Positions 1 to 5,948 of a stretch of DNA of 16,150 nucleotides are shown one piece after another. The notes beneath the pieces were generated by a model. It saw nothing but the letters and a program-made list of their open reading frames with translations. It was not told the DNA's origin and did no database searches. A program made the position numbers and the translations under genes. Numbering within the stretch: the first letter of the stretch is position 1; every line of letters starts with the position of its first letter. The stretch is from assembly GCA_934631025.1 (NCBI GenBank), contig CAKTXR010000058.1, positions 1 through 16,150 of the forward strand, read 5' to 3'. This DNA is from an uncultured Clostridia bacterium (GTDB taxonomy: Bacteria; Bacillota; Clostridia; Christensenellales; Aristaeellaceae).

Positions 1-1
1 T

Positions 2-634
2 AACGAAAGCGGCAGAGTGACGAGCGGCGTGTCCTATCCGATCATCCGTCAGCTCTATTTTGCGGCGGGGGACGAGACAGTTGGGCGGTTGCTGCTTAAT
101 AAGGCCCGCGCGGCGCTTGATTGCGAAAACGGGCGCATCTACGCGTTTTTCCACTATTTCGGCCTGTCCTGCTATGTCCGGCATGGTAAGCTGTTCGAGG
201 GCTTTGATCACGATCACCGGCTGCTAATGGAAGCGGGCTTTCAGATCGAGCATGAAAACGTGTATTATTCCTCCGTGCTGACAGGGAGCGAGCCGACGGA
301 CGTGGCGCTTTGCTGGCATGAGACGACCGCCGGCCGGCAGGCCAGCTGCGATTTTCTGCTGGAGGATAAGCCGGTGGGCGGCTGCGAGGTTCACTTTCTG
401 GAGCAGGAAGAAATCGCCTATCTGAGTTGGATTTATGTGGATGAAGCGCTGAGGGGACAGGGGATCGGCTCAAGGTGCATGGCCGCGCTGAAGAGCGATC
501 TGTTTGGGCGCGGGATCAAGCGTTTTGATACGGACACGGCGCTTGCGAACATCACGGCGCAGCGCTATTATGAGAGGAACCGCTTTAAACGGGAAGGCAT
601 TACGAGGAGCTACTATGCGGGGGAGGGATGCTGA
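2..634 (+). CDS. GNAT family N-acetyltransferase, 5'-truncated by the window edge
   Basis: The frame is open to the left edge (first full codon at base 2). The in-frame GTG at 17 has no ribosome binding site in front of it, so I treat the gene as entering from outside. The C-terminal part is a GNAT acetyltransferase domain that would transfer an acetyl group from acetyl-CoA to an unknown amine. It has a strand ending in IYVDEAL followed by the acetyl-CoA pyrophosphate-binding loop RGQGIGS, then an ANITAQRYYERNRF helix-strand, the usual end of the fold. The preceding stretch (about the first 95 residues) looks like the second half of another GNAT domain, ending in EAGFQIEHENVYYSS, so the full protein is probably a tandem-GNAT enzyme. 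Its TGA stop is followed without a gap by the ATG of the nucleotidyltransferase gene, which suggests one operon. The substrate cannot be read from the sequence. Confidence 0.85.
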   Translation, partial: NESGRVTSGVSYPIIRQLYFAAGDETVGRLLLNKARAALDCENGRIYAFFHYFGLSCYVRHGKLFEGFDHDHRLLMEAGFQIEHENVYYSSVLTGSEPTDVALCWHETTAGRQASCDFLLEDKPVGGCEVHFLEQEEIAYLSWIYVDEALRGQGIGSRCMAALKSDLFGRGIKRFDTDTALANITAQRYYERNRFKREGITRSYYAGEGC

Positions 635-1300
635 ATGTTCGATGTTCAGAGCTATCTGGCGCGTCTTACGGCGCTTTTGCACGAGGCGTATGGCGAGCGG
701 TTGGTCTATGTGGGCTTGCAGGGGAGCTATATGCGCGGCGAGGCGACGGAGAAGAGCGACATTGACGTGATGGCGGTCGTCGACGATCTGAGTCCGAGCG
801 ATCTGGACGCGTACCGCCGCGCGATCAATGAACTGGAAGAGCCGGAGAAGTCGTGCGGCTTCATCGGCAGTAGGGCCGATCTCATGCACTGGAATCCGCT
901 CGAGATTGCGCATCTTCTGCACACCACGCGGGACTATTACGGCACGCTGAACGCGCTCCTGCCCGCGTATACGGAGAGCGACGTGCGCAATTTCGTCAAG
1001 GTCAGCGTGGGCAATCTCTATCATGAGCTGTGCCATAGATACATCCATTCTGGCCGCGAACGGAGCGCCGAGCGCCTGCCGTCCGTCTATAAGGGCGTGT
1101 TCTACATCCTGCAAAACCTGCATTTCCTGCAAAGCGGCGAATTTGTGTCGACCCGAGCGGAGCTGCTGACGCGCCTGTCGGGTCAGGATCATGGCGTGCT
1201 GGAGCGCGCCATGGCGCTTCACCGCGGCGAGGCGTTCGACTTTGACGAGAGCTTCGATCTGCTCTTTACATGGTGTCAGGAGACGCTGGCTTTCCTCTAA
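635..1300 (+). CDS. Small nucleotidyltransferase-fold protein with helical C-terminal domain
   Basis: A 221-residue protein. The N-terminal half carries the pol-beta nucleotidyltransferase signature: Gly30-Ser31, ten residues, then Asp42-Ile-Asp44 (reads SDIDVMAVVDD). The two aspartates would hold the catalytic metal. Such enzymes move an NMP from NTP to a hydroxyl of a small molecule or protein. The C-terminal half (about 105-221) is predicted helical, as in antibiotic nucleotidyltransferases and in MNT/HEPN-like proteins. The ATG directly follows the upstream TGA, with GGGGGAGGGA at 618-627 as ribosome binding site inside the acetyltransferase gene, so translation is probably coupled. A strong hairpin terminator follows. 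Acetyl- and nucleotidyl-transfer are both classical aminoglycoside-modifying chemistries, but nothing here proves such a role. Protein AMPylation or an unrelated metabolite substrate is equally possible. Confidence 0.85.
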   Translation: MFDVQSYLARLTALLHEAYGERLVYVGLQGSYMRGEATEKSDIDVMAVVDDLSPSDLDAYRRAINELEEPEKSCGFIGSRADLMHWNPLEIAHLLHTTRDYYGTLNALLPAYTESDVRNFVKVSVGNLYHELCHRYIHSGRERSAERLPSVYKGVFYILQNLHFLQSGEFVSTRAELLTRLSGQDHGVLERAMALHRGEAFDFDESFDLLFTWCQETLAFL

Positions 1301-1304
1301 TATG

Positions 1305-1350
1305 AAACGACTCCGGTCTGTTTGTGCGAAAACAAACCAGAGTCGTTTTT
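1305..1350 (+). terminator. Rho-independent terminator, convergent gene pair
   Basis: AACGACTC (1306-1313) pairs with GAGTCGTT (1340-1347). Inner GG/CC and TTTGT/ACAAA pairing is interrupted by a small bulge, and the hairpin ends in TTTTT on the plus strand. It starts a few bases after the nucleotidyltransferase stop. On the minus strand it lies just past the stop of the small cysteine-rich gene and is followed by a weaker TTT, so it may serve both sides. Confidence 0.85.
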
Positions 1351-1358
1351 ATATCCGC

Positions 1359-1556
1359 TTACTTTTCCTTATAGTAGAGCATGCAGTGGCAGTAGCCCTC
1401 GAAATTGGGATCGGCGATCTGATCGCGGAACTCCTTGCACATGCATTTGTTGTCCTCGGTCTTTTCAAAGCGGCAGGGACAGTAGCCGCCGCGCGCCTTC
1501 AGGCCTTCCTTGACCGTTTTGACGATTTCAGCGTCCTCGTTCAGACGGATTTTCAT
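1359..1556 (-). CDS. Ferredoxin-thioredoxin reductase catalytic-subunit-like protein (six-Cys, [4Fe-4S])
   Basis: A 65-residue protein with three Cys-x-Cys motifs: Cys26-Pro-Cys28, Cys38-Met-Cys40 and Cys56-His-Cys58, the last followed by MLYY. CPCR and CHCML(F/Y) are hallmarks of the catalytic beta subunit of ferredoxin-thioredoxin reductase. That enzyme uses a [4Fe-4S] cluster next to a redox-active disulfide to pass electrons from ferredoxin to a thioredoxin-like partner. By analogy Cys28-Cys58 would be the disulfide and Cys26, Cys38, Cys40 and Cys56 the cluster ligands. The middle pair is shifted relative to the plant and cyanobacterial enzyme (see findings). No variable-subunit gene lies nearby, as is usual for such short clostridial proteins. 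The ATG at 1556 follows an AAAGGAAG ribosome binding site nine bases upstream, and a TTGACA/TAATAT promoter stands at 1591-1619. The partner protein is unknown. Confidence 0.85.
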   Translation of the reverse strand: MKIRLNEDAEIVKTVKEGLKARGGYCPCRFEKTEDNKCMCKEFRDQIADPNFEGYCHCMLYYKEK

Positions 1557-1590
1557 GGGCGTCAGCTTCCTTTCTGATTTTTACGCATTC

Positions 1591-1619
1591 ATATTAGCTT
1601 ATGTGGGGCGTTCTGTCAA
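1591..1619 (-). promoter_or_regulatory. Sigma-A promoter of the ferredoxin-thioredoxin-reductase-like gene
   Basis: On the minus strand a perfect -35 TTGACA (1619-1614), a 17-base spacer and a -10 TAATAT (1596-1591). The start codon lies 35 bases past the -10. It is divergent from the promoter at 1682-1710. Confidence 0.75.
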
Positions 1620-1676
1620 GTGCGGGCGCGCTTGAAATAATTGGTGCGCATTCCTTTTTTTCAAAAAGTGGCCGCG

Positions 1677-1697
1677 AATTATTGACAAACGATAATT
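1677..1697. promoter_or_regulatory. Operator O1: 21-bp imperfect palindrome overlapping the -35 box
   Basis: Arms AATTATTG and CGATAATT around ACAAA, 7 of 8 arm positions symmetric. It covers the TTGACA at 1682-1687 and matches O2 at 1719-1739 at 20 of 21 positions. A bound protein would block sigma-A access. The likely binder is the XRE regulator encoded two genes downstream (inference). Confidence 0.7.
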
Positions 1698-1710
1698 TAC
1701 GTGGTATACT
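1682..1710 (+). promoter_or_regulatory. Sigma-A promoter of the membrane protein / XRE / lipoprotein operon
   Basis: Perfect TTGACA (1682-1687), a 17-base spacer and TATACT (1705-1710). The start site is expected near 1717, leaving an untranslated leader of about 38 bases. The -35 lies inside operator O1, and the region just after the expected start is operator O2. Confidence 0.85.
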
Positions 1711-1718
1711 GCTCTTGA

Positions 1719-1739
1719 AATTATTGAGAAACGATAATT
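1719..1739. promoter_or_regulatory. Operator O2: 21-bp imperfect palindrome in the 5' leader, abutting the ribosome binding site
   Basis: Differs from O1 only by G for C at its tenth base. Its centre lies 42 bp from that of O1, about four helical turns. It ends one base before the AAGGAGGG ribosome binding site (1741-1748). As RNA the arms would also form an 8-bp hairpin, because the one DNA mismatch becomes a U-G pair. The untranscribed copy O1 argues that DNA binding is the main role. Confidence 0.65.
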
Positions 1740-1754
1740 CAAGGAGGGACGGTA

Positions 1755-2702
1755 ATGAAAAAGAAGGATGGAGCGATGCTCGGTGCGGCGGCGGCGCTGG
1801 GACTGCTGGCGGGCGTGCTGAGCGGCGGAGAGACGCTCGGCGGGCTGGGCGAGGCCCTCATGGCGCTGGGCACGGGCTTGCGCGGCCTGTCGCTTTCAGG
1901 CGGCTGGCGGAGCGCGCTGAGCTGGGCGGTTTATGCGGTGCTGGGGCTTGCGCCGCTGTTGGGGCTTATGCCGGTTCGCCGGCGGCACACGGCGGCGGAC
2001 GCGCTGTGGATCGTCTCGAGCGCGTATGCGTTTTTCATGCTCTATGCGCTGGTCAACCCGTTCATACTGAAGGACGTGATCGCGCCCGCATGGGCGTGGG
2101 AGGGCGGGAGCGCGCTGCTGGCGCTGTCGCTCGCCTCGCCGCTGGTCATGCTGCTGCTGGCGGGCTTCTGCCTGCGCGTCACCGGCGAAACGGAAGAGGA
2201 AACTGTGCTGCTGCGGCGCGTTAAGCGGCTGCTTATGCTGATTGAGGTCGTCGATGGATTCCTTGTGGCTGCGGCGCTGCCGGACGAGCTGATTGCGGTC
2301 GTCCAGTCGACGAACGCGGTTTGGGAGGAGACGAAATACGTCCTGAGCGGCTACGGCCTGATCGCAGTGCTGTGCGCACTGGTGCGGCTGGTCTTTGCGC
2401 TGGGGCTGTGCGAGAGCGGAAAGCGGCTGACGGAAGCGCTGGGGCGCGGCTGGCTCCATGACGACAACGAAGCGGCGGCGCGGCGCGTGGCCGTCTGGGC
2501 GCGCGGCTTGCTGGCGGCGGGGCTGCTCACTGGCGCGGTTGAGAACGCGGCGCAGATTTTCATGGGCGCGCGGCTGAACGAGCTGCGCTTTTCGATCACC
2601 GTGCCGGCGGCCGAGCTGATCGCCGCGTTGGCGGCTGTGCTGCTGGCGCGCTTCGTGCAGGCGGGCGTTCACGTGCGGCGGGAAAACGACAGCTTTATCT
2701 GA
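1755..2702 (+). CDS. Polytopic membrane protein with DUF2975-like C-terminal half
   Basis: A 315-residue, very Leu/Ala/Gly-rich protein. I count about eight hydrophobic segments: near 7-24, 54-74, 84-106, 116-141, 157-180, 196-220, 245-270 and 281-303. The last 120 residues resemble DUF2975 membrane proteins: four-segment fold, an ALGRGWLHDDNEAAARR loop like the family's kGnPF..eN..rlr stretch, and a charged ending HVRRENDSFI like the family's EEND(L/E)TI tail. DUF2975 proteins are normally about 160 residues, so this one has an N-terminal extension of about 190 residues with four to five extra segments. The following gene is a YozG-type XRE regulator, the usual partner of DUF2975 genes. ATG at 1755 is preceded by AAGGAGGG seven bases away. 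Function is unknown; sensing or sequestration of the regulator at the membrane is a guess. Confidence 0.8.
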   Translation: MKKKDGAMLGAAAALGLLAGVLSGGETLGGLGEALMALGTGLRGLSLSGGWRSALSWAVYAVLGLAPLLGLMPVRRRHTAADALWIVSSAYAFFMLYALVNPFILKDVIAPAWAWEGGSALLALSLASPLVMLLLAGFCLRVTGETEEETVLLRRVKRLLMLIEVVDGFLVAAALPDELIAVVQSTNAVWEETKYVLSGYGLIAVLCALVRLVFALGLCESGKRLTEALGRGWLHDDNEAAARRVAVWARGLLAAGLLTGAVENAAQIFMGARLNELRFSITVPAAELIAALAAVLLARFVQAGVHVRRENDSFI

Positions 2703-2711
2703 GGTGAGCGC

Positions 2712-2948
2712 ATGGCGATTATCATTACGCTGGACGAGCGGCTCAAGGCGCGCGGCATGACTTCGAAGCAGTTGTGCGAGAAGGTGGGCATCACCGAGGC
2801 CAATATGTCCGTGCTGCGCAGCGGCAAGGCGAAGGGCCTGCGGCTGGCCACGCTCAACCGCATCTGCTATTATCTGGCGTGCGAGCCGGGCGATCTGCTT
2901 AAATTCGACGGCCATTTGGAGGAGGATGACGATGAAACGCAGGATTAA
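2712..2948 (+). CDS. YozG-type XRE/Cro-CI helix-turn-helix regulator
   Basis: A 78-residue DNA-binding protein starting MAIIITLDERLKARGM, close to the small YozG-like regulators (HTH_26 / Cro-CI type) coupled to DUF2975 membrane genes. The domain spans about residues 6-66. TSKQLCEKVG (17-26) is the positioning helix and TEANMSVLRSGKA (28-40) the turn and recognition helix. CEPGDLLKF closes the fold, and an acidic tail (EEDDDETQD) follows. AGGTGA at 2703-2708 serves as ribosome binding site, with nine bases between the upstream stop and this ATG. The last 17 bases overlap the lipoprotein gene. The most likely targets are the paired palindromes at 1677-1739, making the operon autoregulated (inference from family habit and position). 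Confidence 0.9.
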   Translation: MAIIITLDERLKARGMTSKQLCEKVGITEANMSVLRSGKAKGLRLATLNRICYYLACEPGDLLKFDGHLEEDDDETQD

Positions 2949-3813
2949 AGCGGTTGTATGGATTCTCATGGCAGCGCTGGCGCTGGGCGGCTGCTCGCTG
3001 GCGCGGGAGGATGCGGCGGGCAGCGCCGATCAGTTCGTGGGTGTGAACGTCGTCCTGACGCGGCTGGAGGGCGCGTATGAAGCGGGGCGCGAATATGAAC
3101 TGGACGGCAGCGAAAGCTATCTCGCGCTGATCGAGGAGACGGACGAGGGCACCGGCGACAAAAGCGTCGGCTTTGACATGGGCGCGTGGATTATGGAACC
3201 GAAGCAGTCGATCCGCATAAACGATGTTTCCGAGAACGCCGGACGGCGCGCGCAGACCCGCCGCGAGGAGACATATTCCGTCGAGGCGAGCGTCTATGTA
3301 GCGCCCGACGGGCTTGAGGATGGGAACGTCAGCTGGCGGCTCGATCCGGTCTATCGGCGCGCAGACGGTACGCTCTATGCCGTTTCCAAAGAGGGCGGCG
3401 TGGCAGGCTCGGTCAGCAGCAGCACGCAGAAGCAGTCGGCCACCTACGACGTGAAGGACAAGGACGGCAAAACGGTTACGCGCACAGTTGAAATCAGCGT
3501 GACGCTGAAGGTGAAAGCGCCCATTGAGCGCGCCGTAATCAGCGAGATGAGCGCGGATAACACGGTGCTCGCGCGGCATGAACTGGATTTGAATGCGCTC
3601 GAGCAGGCCGGCTGGACGATGAACGCTTCAAGTGATGCGGCATGGCTGCTGATCGAAAAATACGAGGACGGCAAAGTAAGGCGCGCCGTGTGCGAATTTG
3701 AAAACGACTCTCGGGCGCGGTGCGGCTTTCTGCGGCCTCAGGGCGGCGTTTCACTGCCCGAAGGCTGCGTGGCGCTCGGCTTTCAGACGCTGACGATCAC
3801 GCGCGAGAAATAG
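2932..3813 (+). CDS. Lipoprotein of unknown function, third gene of the operon
   Basis: A 293-residue protein with a type II signal peptide: MKRRIK, a hydrophobic stretch, then ALGGC with Cys21 as the lipidated residue, so it is exported and membrane-anchored. I prefer the ATG at 2932 to the one at 2926 because GGAGGAGG ends at 2925, which leaves normal spacing only for 2932. The mature part is hydrophilic and strand-rich, with many charged residues, a Ser/Thr-rich segment near 160-185 (VSSSTQKQSATYDVKDKDGK) and only two later cysteines. I recognise no family. It overlaps the regulator gene by 17 bases in another frame, so translation is coupled. It may be the extracytoplasmic effector or sensor of the membrane protein/regulator pair, but this is inference from gene order only. 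Confidence 0.85.
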   Translation: MKRRIKAVVWILMAALALGGCSLAREDAAGSADQFVGVNVVLTRLEGAYEAGREYELDGSESYLALIEETDEGTGDKSVGFDMGAWIMEPKQSIRINDVSENAGRRAQTRREETYSVEASVYVAPDGLEDGNVSWRLDPVYRRADGTLYAVSKEGGVAGSVSSSTQKQSATYDVKDKDGKTVTRTVEISVTLKVKAPIERAVISEMSADNTVLARHELDLNALEQAGWTMNASSDAAWLLIEKYEDGKVRRAVCEFENDSRARCGFLRPQGGVSLPEGCVALGFQTLTITREK

Positions 3814-3852
3814 AATCGCTGAAAAAGTCGATTTCAGGTCTGTTCAAAAATA

Positions 3853-3889
3853 GCGCCGCCGTGGAGCGTAAAAGCGTCCTCGGCGGCGC
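3853..3889 (-). terminator. GC-rich hairpin terminator between convergent transcripts
   Basis: GCGCCGCCG (3853-3861) pairs with CGGCGGCGC (3881-3889), with further GGA/TCC pairing inside. On the minus strand it is followed by TATTTTTG, a good terminator for the small lipoprotein gene. On the plus strand the tail is only GGTTTGTCTG, but the stem is strong and is the only one after the three-gene operon. Confidence 0.7.
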
Positions 3890-3913
3890 GGTTTGTCTGT
3901 GTAGATATGGAAA

Positions 3914-3942
3914 AGGGAACGGCTGCTTTACAACCGTTCCCT
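3914..3942 (-). terminator. Hairpin terminator of the repeat lipoprotein gene
   Basis: On the minus strand AGGGAACGG, an 11-base loop and CCGTTCCCT are followed by TTTCC, about 33 bases past the stop of the 74-residue lipoprotein gene. Together with the next hairpin at 3853-3889 it gives a double terminator. Confidence 0.75.
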
Positions 3943-3974
3943 CTCGTCTTATATGCTTTTGTTTTGTCTGATGA

Positions 3975-4199
3975 TTAGCCGTTGTTGGCAGGCGCGTCGG
4001 TGGCGGTGTCAGCCGGAGCATCAGTGGCGGCGTCAGCCGGAGCGTCGGTCGCAGTGTCGGCAGGCGCGTCGGTCGCGGCGTCGGTGGGAGCGTCAGTGGG
4101 CGCATCGGTGGGCGTGATGTTCGCCGCGTTGTTGGAGCAGGCGGTCATGCAGGCCGCGATCATCAGAACAGCCAGGATAGAAGCAAAAATCTTTTTCAT
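3975..4199 (-). CDS. Tiny lipoprotein consisting almost entirely of Thr-Asp-Ala-Pro-type repeats
   Basis: A 74-residue product. MKKIFASILAVLMIAAC is a hydrophobic signal peptide leading to a lipobox, with Cys21 (MTAC) or less likely Cys17 (IAAC) as the lipidated residue. After SNNAANITP the chain is a tetrapeptide array from residue 31 to 70 (TDAP, TDAA, ADTA, ADAA units), then NNG. The mature protein has no room for a folded domain. It looks like an acidic, extended, surface-tethered peptide. AAGGAGG lies eleven bases before the ATG and a TATAAT sits at 4240-4235, so the gene has its own promoter. Two hairpin terminators follow. Similar low-complexity lipoproteins are common in gut Clostridia, but I know of no assigned function. 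The plus strand also stays open across the array because of the repeat composition. Confidence 0.85.
   Translation of the reverse strand: MKKIFASILAVLMIAACMTACSNNAANITPTDAPTDAPTDAATDAPADTATDAPADAATDAPADTATDAPANNG
3990..4109 (-). repeat. In-frame 12-base (48-base higher-order) coding tandem repeat
   Basis: Ten tetrapeptide units. At the protein level a 16-residue unit (TDAPADTA-TDAPADAA) recurs nearly twice. All periods are multiples of three, so copy-number change would alter length without breaking the frame. Confidence 0.85.
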
Positions 4200-4234
4200 G
4201 ATATGTAAACCTCCTTCACTACCATGTACGCTAT

Positions 4235-4240
4235 ATTATA
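4235..4240 (-). promoter_or_regulatory. -10 box of the repeat lipoprotein gene
   Basis: Perfect TATAAT on the minus strand, 35 bases before the start codon. No convincing -35 hexamer is found 16-18 bases further upstream (TGATAT at best), so the promoter is only partly supported. Confidence 0.5.
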
Positions 4241-4334
4241 AGCATGGCGTGTCCCTAATATCACCAAGATACGGTTAAATTATTCGGACATTTGAGTGAC
4301 GTATGGAAATACCGCAAATTAACAGACGCGCGAA

Positions 4335-5948
4335 TCAGCGCTCTTTCACACAGTGCTCATCGAGCAGCGCCTCAGCGCAGCGCAGGCCGTCGACCGCCGC
4401 GGAGAGTATGCCGCCCGCGTAGCCCGCGCCCTCGCCGCAGGGATAAAGCCCCCTGACGGTCGACTGACAATGCTCGTCGCGCGAAATGCGCAGCGGGGAG
4501 GAGGAGCGCGTCTCAACGCCGGTCAGCAGCGCGCCGCTCGACGCAAAGCCGTTCAGCCGGCGATCCATCTGCACAAGCCCCAAACGCATCGTCTCGGTCA
4601 CAAAGCCGGGCAGGCAGCGCGACAGATCGGTATACGTCACGCCCGGCCGATAGGTCGGCTCGACGTCGCCCGCGCCTTTTGAGGGAACGCCGCGCAGAAA
4701 ATCGCCCACGCGCTGAGCCGGCGCACGGTAGTTCCCGCTGCCCAGCTCGAAGGCCAGATGCTCCCAATGCCGCTGGAAGCGCACGCCGGCGAGCGGATCC
4801 TCGCCGCCGAAATCGTCCGGCTCCACGCCCACGAGGAGCGCGCTGTTGGCGTTTTCGCCGTCGCGGGCAAAGGCGCTCATGCCGTTGGTCACCACGCCGC
4901 CCGTCTCGCTGGCCGCCGCGACGACGTAGCCGCCGGGGCACATACAGAAGGTATAGGCGCTGCGGCCGTTGGGCAGGCGCACGCTGAGCTTGTAGTCGGC
5001 CGCGCCCAGCGCCGGATGAGAAGCCGCCGCGCCGTACTGGCTGCGGTCGATGAGCTTCTGCTTATGCTCAATGCGCGCGCCGATGGAGAAGGGCTTGCGC
5101 ACCATGGGCACGCCCAGCGCGTGAAGCGCTTCGAATGTATCGCGCGCGCTGTGGCCCACGGCCAGAATGATTCCGTCCGCGTCCACGGTTTCACGCCGTC
5201 CGTCCGCGTCCTCGAGCACCGCGCCGGTCACATGGCCGTCCTCGAGGATCAGATCGGTCAAACGCGTCTCGAAGCGCACCTCGCCGTCTAACCGCACGAT
5301 TTTCTCGCGCAGCGTCCTGACCACCTGCGGGAGCCTGTCCGTGCCGATGTGCGGCTTGCCCAGATAGAGGATTTCCTCCGGCGCGCCGCATTCGTAAAGC
5401 GTGTGCAGCACGCGGTCGCAGCGGGGATCGCTGATGCCGGTGGTCAGCTTGCCGTCGGAAAATGCGCCCGCGCCGCCCTCGCCGAACTGTACGTTGGAGC
5501 GCGGATTGAACGCGCCGCCCGTCCAGAAGGCGTCGACGCTCTGCTTGCGCCGGTCGACGTCCTGCCCGCGCTCGACGATCAGCGGCCTTGCGCCGGATTG
5601 CGCCAGCTCCCATGCGGCGAACAGACCGGCCGGCCCCAGACCGACCACCAGCGGCCTGTGCGCAAATACCGCGTCGCGGCGGGGGATATGCACGGCGCTC
5701 GGCCTGATAATCGCGGCCTGAATGCCGTGGGGGAGACGCTCGAGCGCCTTTTCCTCGGCCATGTCCGTGAGCGTTACGTCGAGTGCCATGACAAAATGCA
5801 CGTCGCCCTTGTCGCGCGCGTCCACGCTCTTTTTGGCGATGCGCACGCTCTCAATGCCGCCGCGCAGGTTGAGCTTTGCGCCCGCCAGATGAAGCAGCGT
5901 CTTTTCATCGTAATTGAGGGGAACCTTGACATTATTGATGCGTATCAT
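4335..5948 (-). CDS. FAD-dependent dehydrogenase, COG2509-like
   Basis: A 537-residue flavoprotein. The start is the ATG at 5948 (MIRINNVKV) with AGGAG about eleven bases upstream; its A-T-G-A overlaps the stop of the preceding flavoprotein gene by four bases. Residues 1-90 form the small N-terminal domain common in this family. The Rossmann FAD-binding motif VVGLGPAG is at 101-108 with an acidic strand end at IVER (124-127). FGEGGAGAFSDGKL (155-168) is the family signature. The C-terminal end, near LYPCGEGAGYAGGILSAA, closes the flavin site. CMCPGG lies mid-protein. These proteins are widespread in Clostridia as uncharacterised NAD(P)/FAD dehydrogenases; the substrate is not known. The coupling suggests coordinated amounts of both flavoproteins. 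An alternative upstream ATG giving a longer N-terminus is less likely because it lies inside the other gene and lacks a good ribosome binding site. Confidence 0.93.
   Translation of the reverse strand: MIRINNVKVPLNYDEKTLLHLAGAKLNLRGGIESVRIAKKSVDARDKGDVHFVMALDVTLTDMAEEKALERLPHGIQAAIIRPSAVHIPRRDAVFAHRPLVVGLGPAGLFAAWELAQSGARPLIVERGQDVDRRKQSVDAFWTGGAFNPRSNVQFGEGGAGAFSDGKLTTGISDPRCDRVLHTLYECGAPEEILYLGKPHIGTDRLPQVVRTLREKIVRLDGEVRFETRLTDLILEDGHVTGAVLEDADGRRETVDADGIILAVGHSARDTFEALHALGVPMVRKPFSIGARIEHKQKLIDRSQYGAAASHPALGAADYKLSVRLPNGRSAYTFCMCPGGYVVAAASETGGVVTNGMSAFARDGENANSALLVGVEPDDFGGEDPLAGVRFQRHWEHLAFELGSGNYRAPAQRVGDFLRGVPSKGAGDVEPTYRPGVTYTDLSRCLPGFVTETMRLGLVQMDRRLNGFASSGALLTGVETRSSSPLRISRDEHCQSTVRGLYPCGEGAGYAGGILSAAVDGLRCAEALLDEHCVKER

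Noticed and set aside
1896..2969. A 357-codon minus-strand frame opposite the membrane protein gene
   Set aside because: Composition is Arg/Gln/His-rich without domain features. The plus-strand genes have operators, promoter, ribosome binding sites and a recognisable XRE protein.
3990..4109. CRISPR-like short repeats
   Set aside because: Units are 12 bases long without spacers and encode an in-frame peptide array behind a signal peptide, so this is a coding tandem repeat.
4241..4334. Terminator or small gene downstream of the COG2509-like flavoprotein gene
   Set aside because: I find no stable hairpin with a T run and no frame with a ribosome binding site. The stretch seems to hold only the upstream promoter region of the repeat lipoprotein gene.
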